Part shown: piece by piece, positions 8,214-15,386 of the stretch | How the letters are laid out: each line of letters starts with the position of its first letter | How positions within the stretch are numbered: the stretch's first letter is position 1 | Assembly (NCBI GenBank): GCA_031286725.1 | Contig: JAITTR010000095.1 | Location: 1 to 18,809 of the forward strand | Reading direction: 5' to 3' | Source: Holosporales bacterium | GTDB lineage: Bacteria > Pseudomonadota > Alphaproteobacteria > RUG11792 | DNA length: 18,809 nucleotides | Notes under the pieces: model-generated | Seen by the model: the letters and a program-made list of their open reading frames with translations, nothing else | Told to the model about the DNA's origin: nothing | Databases searched by the model: none | Translations under genes and position numbers: made by a program

Positions 8214-8423
8214 TTACTTAGATTCTTCGGAATTCTTTTCTTTGGAAATTTCCTCTTCAGCGTTCTTTTCTTTGTTTGCGTCGTCAGTTGGAGCAACCTT
8301 CTCTTCTTCGGGAACGGCTACTGTGGCTTCGTCCGCCTTTTTCTCATCAGGCGCTTTATCGTCTGCATTCGCAAAAGACATTACGGTTAATAATAAGGCT
8401 ATCAGGCTTATCTTCTTCATCAT
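8214..8423 (-). CDS. Small exported acidic, Glu/Lys-rich protein
   Basis: No family is recognised. The 69-residue product starts with a clear signal peptide (MMKKISLIALLLTVMSFANA, cleavage after ANA near residue 20). The mature peptide of about 49 residues is low-complexity and strongly charged (D, E, K, plus Ala), contains no Cys, and is probably disordered. A strong AAGGAG ribosome binding site lies 7 bases before the first of two adjacent ATG codons (the second would give 68 residues), which strongly supports it as a real gene. The leader contains a short hairpin (8449-8463) and a TATAAT box is found further upstream. It could be a small periplasmic or secreted protein; no function can be assigned. 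Confidence 0.75.
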   Translation of the reverse strand: MMKKISLIALLLTVMSFANADDKAPDEKKADEATVAVPEEEKVAPTDDANKEKNAEEEISKEKNSEESK

Positions 8424-8448
8424 AAAAACTCTCCTTTTAAAATTAATA

Positions 8449-8483
8449 ACGGAGTCTCTCCGTATACCTTGTTGAATATTATA
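8449..8483 (-). promoter_or_regulatory. Putative promoter and leader hairpin of the small acidic protein gene
   Basis: A consensus -10 TATAAT is read on the - strand at 8483 to 8478, without a good -35. The transcript would start near 8471, and its leader of about 48 bases holds a 6-bp hairpin ACGGAG/CTCCGT (8449-8463), followed by the AAGGAG ribosome binding site. Confidence 0.35.
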
Positions 8484-8824
8484 CGCCTAAAATTATAAAT
8501 TGGAGATAAAATTTTACTATAGTAAAAAATTCCTTTGGCATTAACTACACTTAGTTTCGAAAAAGCTTAGAGTCCTAACGGTATTTAATAATGAACGTCG
8601 GTATAGAAGTAACTAAAAATGCCCATTGCTCGACGATATTGCAAATGCTTTTGGCGAGTTTCAATTGAAAACTTTGCTCCCATACTATATATTTTGTGGC
8701 TCTCGCCTTGAAAACCATATAAATTACTAGGATATGAAAAAGATGGGCTAGGCAAAGTCGCAGTATATTTGGAAATTAATTTTTATAAAAGAAAATGATA
8801 AAAGGATTTCTGCTTGTCGTATTT
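8484..8824. other. Gene-free interval between murE and the small acidic protein gene
   Basis: I find no convincing coding sequence, tRNA or known RNA here. A loose GGCGAG/CTCGCC inverted repeat (about 8653-8710) is the only structure noticed, and its loop of about 40 bases makes it weak. No clear terminator for the leftward murE is visible. The interval may be decayed sequence or hold an unrecognised small RNA. Confidence 0.4.
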
Positions 8825-10222
8825 TCAATGCGAACTAGCTATTTTTAAAATTTCTTCTTTATCGTTATGTTTTAGAGTTTTATTGGAATAAATCTGAATA
8901 GACTCGCAACCTTTTCCAGTTATTGTCAAAAAATCTCCATCACTCAGCATATTCATTCCGCATTTTATTGCCTCTTTCCTATCGTCTATTTCAATAGCTT
9001 TAGGACAAAAGTTAATGATTTCTTTTCTGATTGATTTCGGATCTTCTGATCTTGGGTTGTCGTCCGTCACTATAACGATATCTGCAATATCTTGAGCTAT
9101 TTGTCCCATTTCGGATCTTTTTGTTTTATCCCTGTCCCCTCCGCATCCGAAGATACAGATCAGCTTATTTGGGCAAGTTCTTTTAAAGCATTCCAACGCG
9201 TTCTTAAAACCTTCTGAGGTATGGGCATAATCGACGTATACCTCCCCATTATTATAGCTAATTATATGTTCCATTCTCCCGTCTAGCGGTTTTAATTTAG
9301 GGAGAATCTCAATTATCTCTTCAGGTTTTGCTCCGCAAGAGCAAGCTAGTCCTGTCGCGCACAGAACGTTTAACGCTTGAAACCTCCCGAATAAGTTTAA
9401 TGTTACATTTTTAAAAATTCTTCCAAATATATCGCAATCGAAAACTATTTTATTTTCGTATTCTCTGATGTTATAGGCTTTTATGTCGTTTTTTTCATCA
9501 AGTCCAAAAGTTATAACATTTTTATGAATAGCTTTAACAGAAGCGCATATTAATTTAGAATCTCCCAAAATAACCGCCGGATTTTCTTTCGGCAAAACCT
9601 CGAGAAAAAGACTTGCCTTCGCCTTCAAATATTCCTCTTTCGTCTTGTGATAATCCAAATGATCCGTAGAGATATTAGTAAAAGCCGCGGCGGCTAAATC
9701 GACGCTATGAAGTCTTTTTTGCTCTATAGCGTGGCTAGAAGCTTCGAAAACGGCATTGTTCACGTTATTTTCATATAAATATTCCAAAATTTTATGAAGA
9801 ATAAAAGGATCGGGGGTTGTTAAATCAGATTTAATTCCAGCGTTTTCTATTTTTCTGCCGCCGATAAATAAACCTAACGGGCCAAAGCTAGCGGATATTT
9901 CCCCGCATAAATTCCAAATTTGATTTAAAAAATGAACGCAGGAACTCTTTCCATTAGTTCCCGTTACGCAAACGCAACAATTCGGCTGTGCGTTATGTTT
10001 AAATTTCGCTAGTTTACTTGCGATTAGCCTCGCGTCTTTTATAAAAACTATTTTTTTCGCGTCAACGTCGTATAATAGTTCCTTGTTTTTTTCTTCGACA
10101 AAAATCAACCCCGCTTTTCTATCTATCGCTTCTTTTATATTATCTTTTAAATTTTTACAGGAAATAGCTATAAAAATATCCCCTTCTTCTACGGTTTTAG
10201 AATTTGTTTGTATATTCTTCAT
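8825..10222 (-). CDS. murE: UDP-N-acetylmuramoyl-tripeptide synthetase, meso-DAP adding
   Basis: MurE joins the third amino acid to UDP-MurNAc-L-Ala-D-Glu in the cytoplasm during peptidoglycan precursor synthesis. The 465 residues contain the ATP loop GTNGKSS (88-94), TTPDPF, the segment YHKTKEEYLKAKASLF holding the lysine normally carbamylated in Mur ligases, DGRMEHI, and DNPRSEDP (from about 388). That last motif is the DNPR signature of enzymes that add meso-diaminopimelate, so the organism should make DAP-type peptidoglycan. The N-terminal domain is compact: it begins almost at the TNSKTVEEGDIFIAI motif, about 20 residues shorter than E. coli MurE. The upstream frame is open for another 24 codons but offers no usual start codon, so the ATG is kept. 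No ribosome binding site is obvious. It stands alone, outside a dcw-type murEFG cluster. Confidence 0.96.
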   Translation of the reverse strand: MKNIQTNSKTVEEGDIFIAISCKNLKDNIKEAIDRKAGLIFVEEKNKELLYDVDAKKIVFIKDARLIASKLAKFKHNAQPNCCVCVTGTNGKSSCVHFLNQIWNLCGEISASFGPLGLFIGGRKIENAGIKSDLTTPDPFILHKILEYLYENNVNNAVFEASSHAIEQKRLHSVDLAAAAFTNISTDHLDYHKTKEEYLKAKASLFLEVLPKENPAVILGDSKLICASVKAIHKNVITFGLDEKNDIKAYNIREYENKIVFDCDIFGRIFKNVTLNLFGRFQALNVLCATGLACSCGAKPEEIIEILPKLKPLDGRMEHIISYNNGEVYVDYAHTSEGFKNALECFKRTCPNKLICIFGCGGDRDKTKRSEMGQIAQDIADIVIVTDDNPRSEDPKSIRKEIINFCPKAIEIDDRKEAIKCGMNMLSDGDFLTITGKGCESIQIYSNKTLKHNDKEEILKIASSH

Positions 10223-10672
10223 TCTAACGTTGCGTCTAAATGTTCGCTTTAGCGTATCATACTTGCGCTTGAAAGCCTTGGAATTAATTCTATACTAACC
10301 CGTCCCGTATGGTAGCCTTTTTAATAAGTCTCGCGTATAATTTAAACCCGTCGGAAACTAATTCTCAGCTCTGCATGATTTTGTCGAAATCTCCAACTAA
10401 AAATTTCAGTCGTAGACGCTGCAGAAACAATATTGAAGCTTCTCAAAACTCTATGCTTTAAAGAACAGCGGACGGTATAAATAGCGGAGATGGCGACGCC
10501 TTTACGTTTCCTGCGGCTCTCAACTAATTTTTAAATAGCCTTATCCGAAACTTAGTTATTTAGATCGTTTTTAAAAACTAATTCTCATAAAAAGGGCCAT
10601 TTTCCGCTTTAAACTTATACGCTTCTCTTCTACTGTCAGAATATTGGGGAGGGGGAAACTTCTTGAAAAGTT
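10223..10672. other. Gene-free interval upstream of tRNA-Met
   Basis: No coding sequence is supported. On the - strand TATGAT (10261-10256) with TTCCAA (10283-10278) 16 bases upstream is a weak candidate promoter for murE. A 13-base direct repeat, AAACTAATTCTCA, occurs at 10355-10367 and 10575-10587, with a related AACTAATTTTTA near 10525. Otherwise I see nothing; the interval may be decayed sequence. Confidence 0.4.
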
Positions 10673-10700
10673 TATAATCTCCGTTTATCATAAATAATAT
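10673..10700 (+). promoter_or_regulatory. Promoter of the tRNA-Met - efp - suhB unit
   Basis: TTGAAA (10673-10678) and TAATAT (10695-10700) are separated by 16 bases. The expected transcription start near 10707 lies only a few bases before the mature tRNA 5' end at 10711, as is normal for tRNA promoters. Confidence 0.5.
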
Positions 10701-10710
10701 CTGAAAATAG

Positions 10711-10787
10711 GGCGGAGTAGCTCAGTTGGTTAGAGCAGCGGAATCATAATCCGCGTGTCGGGGGTTCGAATCCCTCCTCCGCTACCA
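10711..10787 (+). tRNA. tRNA-Met (anticodon CAU), elongator type
   Basis: A full 77-base cloverleaf can be folded by eye. The acceptor stem is GGCGGAG with CTCCGCT (a G1.U72 pair), discriminator A, and CCA is encoded. The D arm is GCTC/GAGC with AGTTGGTTA. The anticodon stem GCGGA/TCCGC encloses the loop ATCATAA (anticodon CAT), and the T arm is GGGGG/CCCTC with loop TTCGAAT. CAT anticodons also occur in initiator tRNA and in the Ile2 tRNA with lysidine. The G1.U72 pair and anticodon stem argue against an initiator, and the overall sequence resembles alphaproteobacterial elongator tRNA-Met more than Ile2. The efp start codon is 28 bases downstream. Confidence 0.93.
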
Positions 10788-10815
10788 AATTGATTTTAAT
10801 TTTATTCGGAGAGTT

Positions 10816-11379
10816 ATGAAGATTGGAACCAATGAAATAAGGGTAGGAAATGTTATTGAACATATGTCAAAGCTTTGGATCGTATTAAAAACGCAACATG
10901 TTCAGCCTGGAAAAGGAGGGGCTTTTATGCAAGTAGAGATGAAAGGCCTTAAGGATGGCTCAAAATTAAACGAAAGATTTCGTTCTGCTGACGTTGTGGA
11001 AAAAGTGTTTTTAGAAGAAGTCGCATACCAATTTTTATATAGCGACGGGAATTTATTGCATTTTATGGATCAAAATACGTTTGAACAGATTCAATTGTCG
11101 TCCGATTTAATCGGCGAAAGCGGCCAGTTTCTTTTTGAAGGAATGGAAGTCAACATATGCTTATACGAAGGAGACCCAATAAGCGTTTCTTTGCCAAGTA
11201 CGGTCGTTTTGGAAATAGTCGAAGCTGAGCCCGTAGTTAAAGGGCAAACGGCAACTTCTTCTTATAAGCCCGCTATTTTATCTAATGGCGTGAAAATAAT
11301 GGTACCGCAACATATTGAATCGGGCGCTAAAGTCGTCGTAAATACGGCTGACGCTTCGTATGTGGAAAGAGCAAAATAA
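10816..11379 (+). CDS. efp: Translation elongation factor P
   Basis: EF-P binds the ribosome between the P and E sites and relieves stalling at polyproline stretches. The 187 residues are the normal length, with the N-terminal KOW-like domain followed by two OB domains. The tip loop is HVQPGKGGAF, with the modifiable lysine at K33 (K34 in E. coli, where EpmAB beta-lysylates it). No modification genes are in this window, so the modification here is unknown. CGGAGAG before the ATG is a good ribosome binding site. The gene follows tRNA-Met closely and is probably on the same transcript; suhB starts 3 bases after its stop. Confidence 0.97.
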   Translation: MKIGTNEIRVGNVIEHMSKLWIVLKTQHVQPGKGGAFMQVEMKGLKDGSKLNERFRSADVVEKVFLEEVAYQFLYSDGNLLHFMDQNTFEQIQLSSDLIGESGQFLFEGMEVNICLYEGDPISVSLPSTVVLEIVEAEPVVKGQTATSSYKPAILSNGVKIMVPQHIESGAKVVVNTADASYVERAK

Positions 11380-11382
11380 AGT

Positions 11383-12126
11383 ATGTATAAGTCCGCAGAT
11401 CTGCGAGTTATGATAAAAGCGGCCGAAGAAGCGTCTATGGCTATTATTCGCGATTTTGGAGAATTGGAAAAGTTACAAGTCTCACGGAAAGGCATAAAAA
11501 GCTTCGTAACAAGCGCAGACAAATTTGCCGAGAGAAAAATCTCTGAGTTATTATCAAAAGCTAGGCCGGATTTCTCGTTTATGCGCGAAGAATCCGGGAC
11601 TATAACGAATTCCTTAAAAGAAACGTGGATTATAGATCCTATAGACGGAACGAACAACTTTATGAGAGGAATTCCATATTTTGCCATTAATATCGCTTTA
11701 TCGAATAATGACGAAATAGTGTCTTGCGTTACATTCGATCCGCTTAGATGCGATTGTTTTTGTTCTGATAAAGGAAGCGGAGCATTCTTAGGTAATAGAA
11801 ATAGATTAAGAGTTTCTGGCAGGGAAAGTCTCCATGAATCGTTTATAGCAATTAATTTGCCCATAGAGGACATTAGAAATTTCTCGAGTGAAATAGCCAT
11901 TTTTAGAAAAACAGGATCCGTCGCTTTGGATTTAGCTTACCTAGCCGCCGGCAAATACGATGCCGTTATTGCCAAAAACGTCGGCTTTTGGGACGTTGCG
12001 AGCGGGATATTGCTCATCAAAGAAGCGGGAGGATTTTTGAATTGTTTTAAACAGCCTGATGATCAATATTCAATATTTGCCGCCTCTTCTTCCAAGTTAT
12101 TGACACAAATAGAGAAGTTTTCTTAA
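11383..12126 (+). CDS. suhB: Inositol monophosphatase family protein (SuhB-like)
   Basis: This is a Mg-dependent phosphatase of the inositol monophosphatase family, which hydrolyses inositol-1-phosphate or related sugar phosphates; E. coli SuhB also acts in rRNA transcription complexes. The 247 residues contain the metal-binding glutamates in MREESG (69-70), motif A as WIIDPIDGTNNF (82-93) with its aspartates intact, and motif B as WDVASG (203-208), followed by EAGG. Length is near the family norm (about 260). The start is 3 bases after the efp stop, so the two genes are almost certainly co-transcribed; an efp-suhB pairing is, to my knowledge, common in alphaproteobacteria. The true substrate cannot be inferred. 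No clear terminator follows in the 100-base gap to the convergent tyrS, only a T8 run near 12200. Confidence 0.92.
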   Translation: MYKSADLRVMIKAAEEASMAIIRDFGELEKLQVSRKGIKSFVTSADKFAERKISELLSKARPDFSFMREESGTITNSLKETWIIDPIDGTNNFMRGIPYFAINIALSNNDEIVSCVTFDPLRCDCFCSDKGSGAFLGNRNRLRVSGRESLHESFIAINLPIEDIRNFSSEIAIFRKTGSVALDLAYLAAGKYDAVIAKNVGFWDVASGILLIKEAGGFLNCFKQPDDQYSIFAASSSKLLTQIEKFS

Positions 12127-12226
12127 AGTATATTTTACCAAAAAGGTCGTTTGTCCTTATAGCGCGGGAAAGGCTCGCCAATCCTCGAACTGCTTCTATT
12201 TTTTTTGTAAAATTAATATTGTTTTT

Positions 12227-13447
12227 TCAAATTATTTTTACTTTTGCAAACTTTTTTTTCCCAACGGAAAGGACAGAGTTTTGAGCCAAGCGCGTTTTAT
12301 AATCCTCTACGACGACTCCGTCTATTTTTACTCCTTTTCCGTTTATTAGATTCCTAGCCGCAGTTTTGCTTTCTGCAAGCTTAGAAATAACAAGAGCCGA
12401 GTCAATTGTCGTTCCAAGAGGTATTGCAAATATTTCTAAGCTATCGACGTCTATAAAGGTTTTTCCGAAAAGCCCTATCGAAGTAGACTTTATCGAGCGT
12501 AAATCCGTATCGGGATGTACGAATTTTGTTATAGAGTCGGCTAGTATACATTTAGCTTCGTTTATTTTTTCGCTTCTGACAAAAGAGTCGATTTCGTCTA
12601 TATCTAAATCGGAAAATAATTTTAAGAGCTTGGAAACGTCGCTATCTGAGACGTTTCTCCAATATTGCCAGAAATTAAACGGCGTGGTTAAGTTTTCATC
12701 AAGCCAAATCGCTCCGTTTTCGGTTTTCCCCATTTTCTTTCCGTCTGAAGTTGTAAGAAGCGGCATAGACATGCCAAAAGCTTGTTTCCCGGTTTTTCTT
12801 CTTATTAAATCAACTCCAAATATCATGTTTGACCATTGATCGGCACCTCCTATTTGAAGCTTGCAATTATGGGTTTCAAAGAGGTGTAAAAAGTCATACG
12901 ATTGAAGCAACATGTAGTTAAACTCCAAAAAGCTCAAATGTTGTTTGCGTTCCAATCTTAAACTGACGCTGTCCATAGCCAACATTTTGTTTACAGAGAA
13001 CATAGGACCGAAATCTCTAAGAAACTCTAAATAATTTATTTTCGAAAGCCATTCGTCATTGTTTAATAGTTTAGCGGATGATTTTGAATCGTCAAAGCTT
13101 ATAAGCCTAGACAACTTTCTCATTATGGAATCCGTATTGTTTTGTATGATATTTTTATCCAACATTACTCTTTGTTTGTCTTTCCAAGTCGGGTCTCCAA
13201 TTTTGCTAGTCGCTCCGCCAATAATTACTATCGGCTTCAATCCCGCTTTTTGTAACTTGTTTACAAGCTTTATCCATAGAAGATGTCCAACGTGCAAGCT
13301 TTGAGCGGTTGGATCAAAGCCTACGTAAAATACTATTTCCTTGTTTGAATTGAACAAATCGTCGAGCCCTTTGTCGTCCGTAAATTGATATAAAAACCCT
13401 CTGTCGTTAAGATCTTTTAAAATAGAATTTGAGAAATTAAATCCCAT
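12227..13447 (-). CDS. tyrS: Tyrosyl-tRNA synthetase
   Basis: TyrS attaches tyrosine to tRNA(Tyr). The 406-residue class I enzyme shows the bacterial landmarks: YVGFDPTAQSLHVGHLL (41-57) with the HIGH-type HVGH at 52-55, the tRNA/tyrosine pocket segment LQIGGADQWSNMIFG (about 197-211), and the KMSKS loop in its TyrRS form KMGKT (238-242). An S4-type RNA-binding domain follows at the end (AARNLINGKGVKIDGVVV). Length and domain order are ordinary. The ribosome binding site is weak; a TATAAT on the - strand at 13497 to 13492 may be its -10. It lies 125 bases downstream of the uracil-DNA glycosylase gene on the same strand and could be read from either its own or that promoter. Confidence 0.97.
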   Translation of the reverse strand: MGFNFSNSILKDLNDRGFLYQFTDDKGLDDLFNSNKEIVFYVGFDPTAQSLHVGHLLWIKLVNKLQKAGLKPIVIIGGATSKIGDPTWKDKQRVMLDKNIIQNNTDSIMRKLSRLISFDDSKSSAKLLNNDEWLSKINYLEFLRDFGPMFSVNKMLAMDSVSLRLERKQHLSFLEFNYMLLQSYDFLHLFETHNCKLQIGGADQWSNMIFGVDLIRRKTGKQAFGMSMPLLTTSDGKKMGKTENGAIWLDENLTTPFNFWQYWRNVSDSDVSKLLKLFSDLDIDEIDSFVRSEKINEAKCILADSITKFVHPDTDLRSIKSTSIGLFGKTFIDVDSLEIFAIPLGTTIDSALVISKLAESKTAARNLINGKGVKIDGVVVEDYKTRLAQNSVLSVGKKKFAKVKII

Positions 13448-13491
13448 AAATTAACCAAGGCAAGTTGTCAATAGCTAATTTTAACAAGAAT

Positions 13492-13497
13492 ATTATA
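13492..13497 (-). promoter_or_regulatory. Candidate -10 box of tyrS
   Basis: TATAAT on the - strand, 44 bases before the tyrS ATG, without a recognisable -35. A perfect TTGACA lies downstream of it, too close to the ATG to serve the annotated start. Confidence 0.25.
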
Positions 13498-13572
13498 CCG
13501 ATTAAAGAACCAATAATTTCTTTCTGAGTTTATGGTTCCCCAGCAGGCCTGAGGAGATATATAACCCTTTTT

Positions 13573-14262
13573 TCAGTTATTTTTTGAATTTAAAATTATT
13601 TTTAGAGAAATAAAGTCCTTAAATGCTGTCGCTTTTTGACCGGGAGAGCGGAGCAAATAAGCGGGATGAAACGTAGCGATTGTATCAATTCCGTTATAAA
13701 CGTTTTTTCTGCCTCTAAGTCTTGAGATCGATTCGTTAGTATTTAATATAGACTTTACGGCAACGCTCCCTAAAAGAAGCAATACTTTTGGATTTGCTAG
13801 CTCTATATGCTTTTCGACATATGGCATACATAAAGCTATTTCGTCTGCGGAGGGGGTTCTATTTCCTGGCGGCCTCCAAAAAACAATATTAGATATATAA
13901 ACTTCAGATCTTTTTATGCCAATAGCTCTTAGCATATTATTCAAGAGTTTCCCGCTTTGGCCGACAAACGGTTTTCCTTGCTCGTCTTCTTCTTGGCCAG
14001 GAGCTTCTCCTATAATCATTATATCAGAATTGAAATCTCCGTCTGAAAACACAGTATTTTTAGCGGTTCTTTTTAAATTGCAGTCTATATTAAGAAGCGC
14101 GGTTTTTATGTCTTCGATGGAGCTCAATTTCTTTTCAAGTCGTTGCGGCATTGCAAAATATTGCGTTTTCTTTTCGGGTTCTATAGGATTTATATTGAAA
14201 AAAAAGTAATCTATTCCAAATGTCTTATGCCATTTGGCAATATATTGAGTCGTATTATCCAT
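13573..14262 (-). CDS. Uracil-DNA glycosylase, family 4-like
   Basis: The enzyme removes uracil from DNA to start base excision repair. The 229 residues show the family 4 motifs: GEAPGQEEDEQGKPFVGQSG (85-104), the NRTP region in NIVFWRPPGNRTP (about 126-138), and ATFHPAYLLR with H199. Canonical family 4 enzymes hold a [4Fe-4S] cluster with four cysteines; here only two of the expected positions look like Cys (C61 in DCNLKRTA, C145 in ALCMPYV). The first is absent and the third is Trp (FWR instead of KCR), so the cluster is probably missing or altered. The frame is open to a TTG at 14292, but I prefer the ATG at 14262, which gives a family-like N-terminus (MDNTTQY) and sits 7 bases after a TATAAT box. 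Its ATG overlaps the divergent ispE ATG within one CATG. Confidence 0.9.
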   Translation of the reverse strand: MDNTTQYIAKWHKTFGIDYFFFNINPIEPEKKTQYFAMPQRLEKKLSSIEDIKTALLNIDCNLKRTAKNTVFSDGDFNSDIMIIGEAPGQEEDEQGKPFVGQSGKLLNNMLRAIGIKRSEVYISNIVFWRPPGNRTPSADEIALCMPYVEKHIELANPKVLLLLGSVAVKSILNTNESISRLRGRKNVYNGIDTIATFHPAYLLRSPGQKATAFKDFISLKIILNSKNN

Positions 14263-15085
14263 GCCGGAAATTATATCAAACGCGATAGCCAAAGTAAACT
14301 TAACATTAAGAATTTACGGAAGATCTAGTAATGGATATCACAATATGCAAAGTATTTTTGCGTTTTTGCCGGGTATATGCGACGTCTTGTATTTTTATAC
14401 GGATAAAGAGTTTTCTAAAACTTCCGCCAATATTGCTAACGTTTCCGATGGAAAAAACTCTATCAAAAAGGCCGCTGGCATTTTAAGAAATAACTTTAAT
14501 TTTCCAGTTCCTCATGTTGTTCTTAAAAAAAGAATTCCGATAGAATCAGGCCTTGGAGGCGGATCAAGCGATGCAGCTTGCTTTGTAAACTCGGTTTTCG
14601 ACATTTGGAGTTTTTCCGCTGAAGAAAAGTTCAAACATATCAACCTATTTAAGTCGTTAGGAGCCGACGCTTATGTTTTTTTGTATAAATATTTTTCGAA
14701 CAAAAAGCTTATATATATAGATGGCAACGGAATCGACGGAGTTATAGAAAGCGTAAATATTCCGGAGGTAGAGAATGCTTATATTATTGTGGTAAATAAT
14801 GGCTCTAGATTATCGACAAAAGAAGTTTTTGATAATTATGAGAAAAAGATAAACAAAGGAGATATCGGTTTTAATAATTCGTTACTTCAGTCGGCTCTGG
14901 AGTTAGAACCCTCGATTAGACAATTGCTTGAAGATATTGAGAAAACAAATCCAATACGCTTTGGGTTGTCAGGATCCGGAACGACATGCTTCGGGTTATT
15001 TTTGTCAAAAAAGAGCTGTCTTACCGCTAAAAACGTTTTGTCTAAAAAATACGATTTTGCGCGAATAAGCAAAATCGATTCTTAA
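14261..15085 (+). CDS. ispE: 4-diphosphocytidyl-2-C-methyl-D-erythritol kinase
   Basis: IspE phosphorylates CDP-methylerythritol in the MEP route to isopentenyl diphosphate. The 274-residue GHMP kinase has the N-terminal substrate segment AKVNLTLRIYG (K11 expected to be catalytic), NGYH, the ATP loop PIESGLGGGSSDAA (93-106), the catalytic aspartate in LGADAYVF (D136), and the C-terminal motif GLSGSGTTCFG. The ATG at 14261 places the AKVNLTL motif at the usual distance from the N-terminus. There is no clear ribosome binding site, and the leader would lie inside the 5' end of the divergent glycosylase gene. Its presence implies the MEP pathway operates here. A GC-rich compound palindrome begins 4 bases after the stop. 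Confidence 0.95.
   Translation: MPEIISNAIAKVNLTLRIYGRSSNGYHNMQSIFAFLPGICDVLYFYTDKEFSKTSANIANVSDGKNSIKKAAGILRNNFNFPVPHVVLKKRIPIESGLGGGSSDAACFVNSVFDIWSFSAEEKFKHINLFKSLGADAYVFLYKYFSNKKLIYIDGNGIDGVIESVNIPEVENAYIIVVNNGSRLSTKEVFDNYEKKINKGDIGFNNSLLQSALELEPSIRQLLEDIEKTNPIRFGLSGSGTTCFGLFLSKKSCLTAKNVLSKKYDFARISKIDS
14263..14298 (-). promoter_or_regulatory. Putative leaderless promoter of the uracil-DNA glycosylase gene, inside ispE
   Basis: Read on the - strand, TTTACT (14298-14293) and a consensus TATAAT (14275-14270) are separated by exactly 17 bases. The last base of the -10 box is followed by 7 bases and then the ATG at 14262, so the expected transcription start coincides with the A of the start codon. 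This predicts a leaderless mRNA and fits the absence of any ribosome binding site. The promoter lies within the first codons of ispE. Confidence 0.5.
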
Positions 15086-15088
15086 ATT

Positions 15089-15180
15089 CTAAACGGCGGC
15101 CCTGCCAGCTTTTCGCTGGCTGGCAAGCCCTTCGGGCATGCCTGGCGGCTCTCTCGAGCCGCCGGGGCCGCCGCGTTTAG
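15089..15180. repeat. GC-rich compound palindrome that can fold as a cloverleaf
   Basis: An outer stem pairs 15089-15102 (CTAAACGGCGGCCC) with 15165-15180, with a 2-base bulge. It encloses three hairpins in a row: GCCAGC-TTTTC-GCTGGC (15104-15120); GGCAaGCCC-TTC-GGGCaTGCC (15122-15142, one A.A mismatch); and the perfect 8-bp GGCGGCTC-TCTC-GAGCCGCC (15144-15163). The GC content is far above the surroundings. The first hairpin and the GAGCCGCC block also occur in the element at 1231-1300. It starts 4 bases after the ispE stop and may aid termination or RNA stability, but its T-tract is poor. Confidence 0.65.
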
Positions 15181-15386
15181 ATATCTTTACTTTTCATGGG
15201 TAGAAAAATATTCCGCGTAATCGCGAAGTTAGGCAAAGCTAAAAATTCTTATTTTGGCCAGCAAAAAACAAAGTAAATCCAAGGGCTTGTTGTGCATTTA
15301 TTAAAATAATGACAATTTTTCTCTTGCAATATTTAAAAATACTTGAGAAACTAAATATAGAGAGGTTTTTATTTTGCGAGGTCTAT
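15181..15386. other. Leader region of the cysteine-rich secreted protein
   Basis: No gene is seen. An in-frame ATG at 15309 exists, but the segment from there to 15386 encodes a non-typical peptide in front of a clear signal sequence, so I treat it as untranslated. TTGTTG near 15289 and TTGCAA near 15325 are weak -35-like sites, and no convincing promoter is visible. Confidence 0.35.

Noticed and set aside
10711..10787. tRNA-Ile2 (lysidine) or initiator tRNA-Met
   Set aside because: The acceptor end, D-loop and anticodon stem match elongator tRNA-Met of alphaproteobacteria better, although CAT alone does not exclude Ile2.
11262..11900. Leftward 212-codon open frame across efp and suhB
   Set aside because: It is antisense to two well-conserved genes and has no family features.
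13448..13475. TTGACA just before tyrS as a -35 box
   Set aside because: The matching -10 position falls on the tyrS start codon, leaving no leader for the annotated start.
13530..13572. Hairpin around AGCAGGCCTGAGG as terminator of the glycosylase gene
   Set aside because: The stem is short and there is no T-run after it on the - strand.
14263..14292. Longer glycosylase start at the TTG at 14292
   Set aside because: The ATG at 14262 gives the family-like N-terminus and lies just downstream of a good promoter; the added 10 residues are not family-like.
15309..15386. Longer start for the cysteine-rich secreted protein
   Set aside because: It would bury the signal peptide behind 26 residues, and a GAGG ribosome binding site precedes the ATG at 15387.
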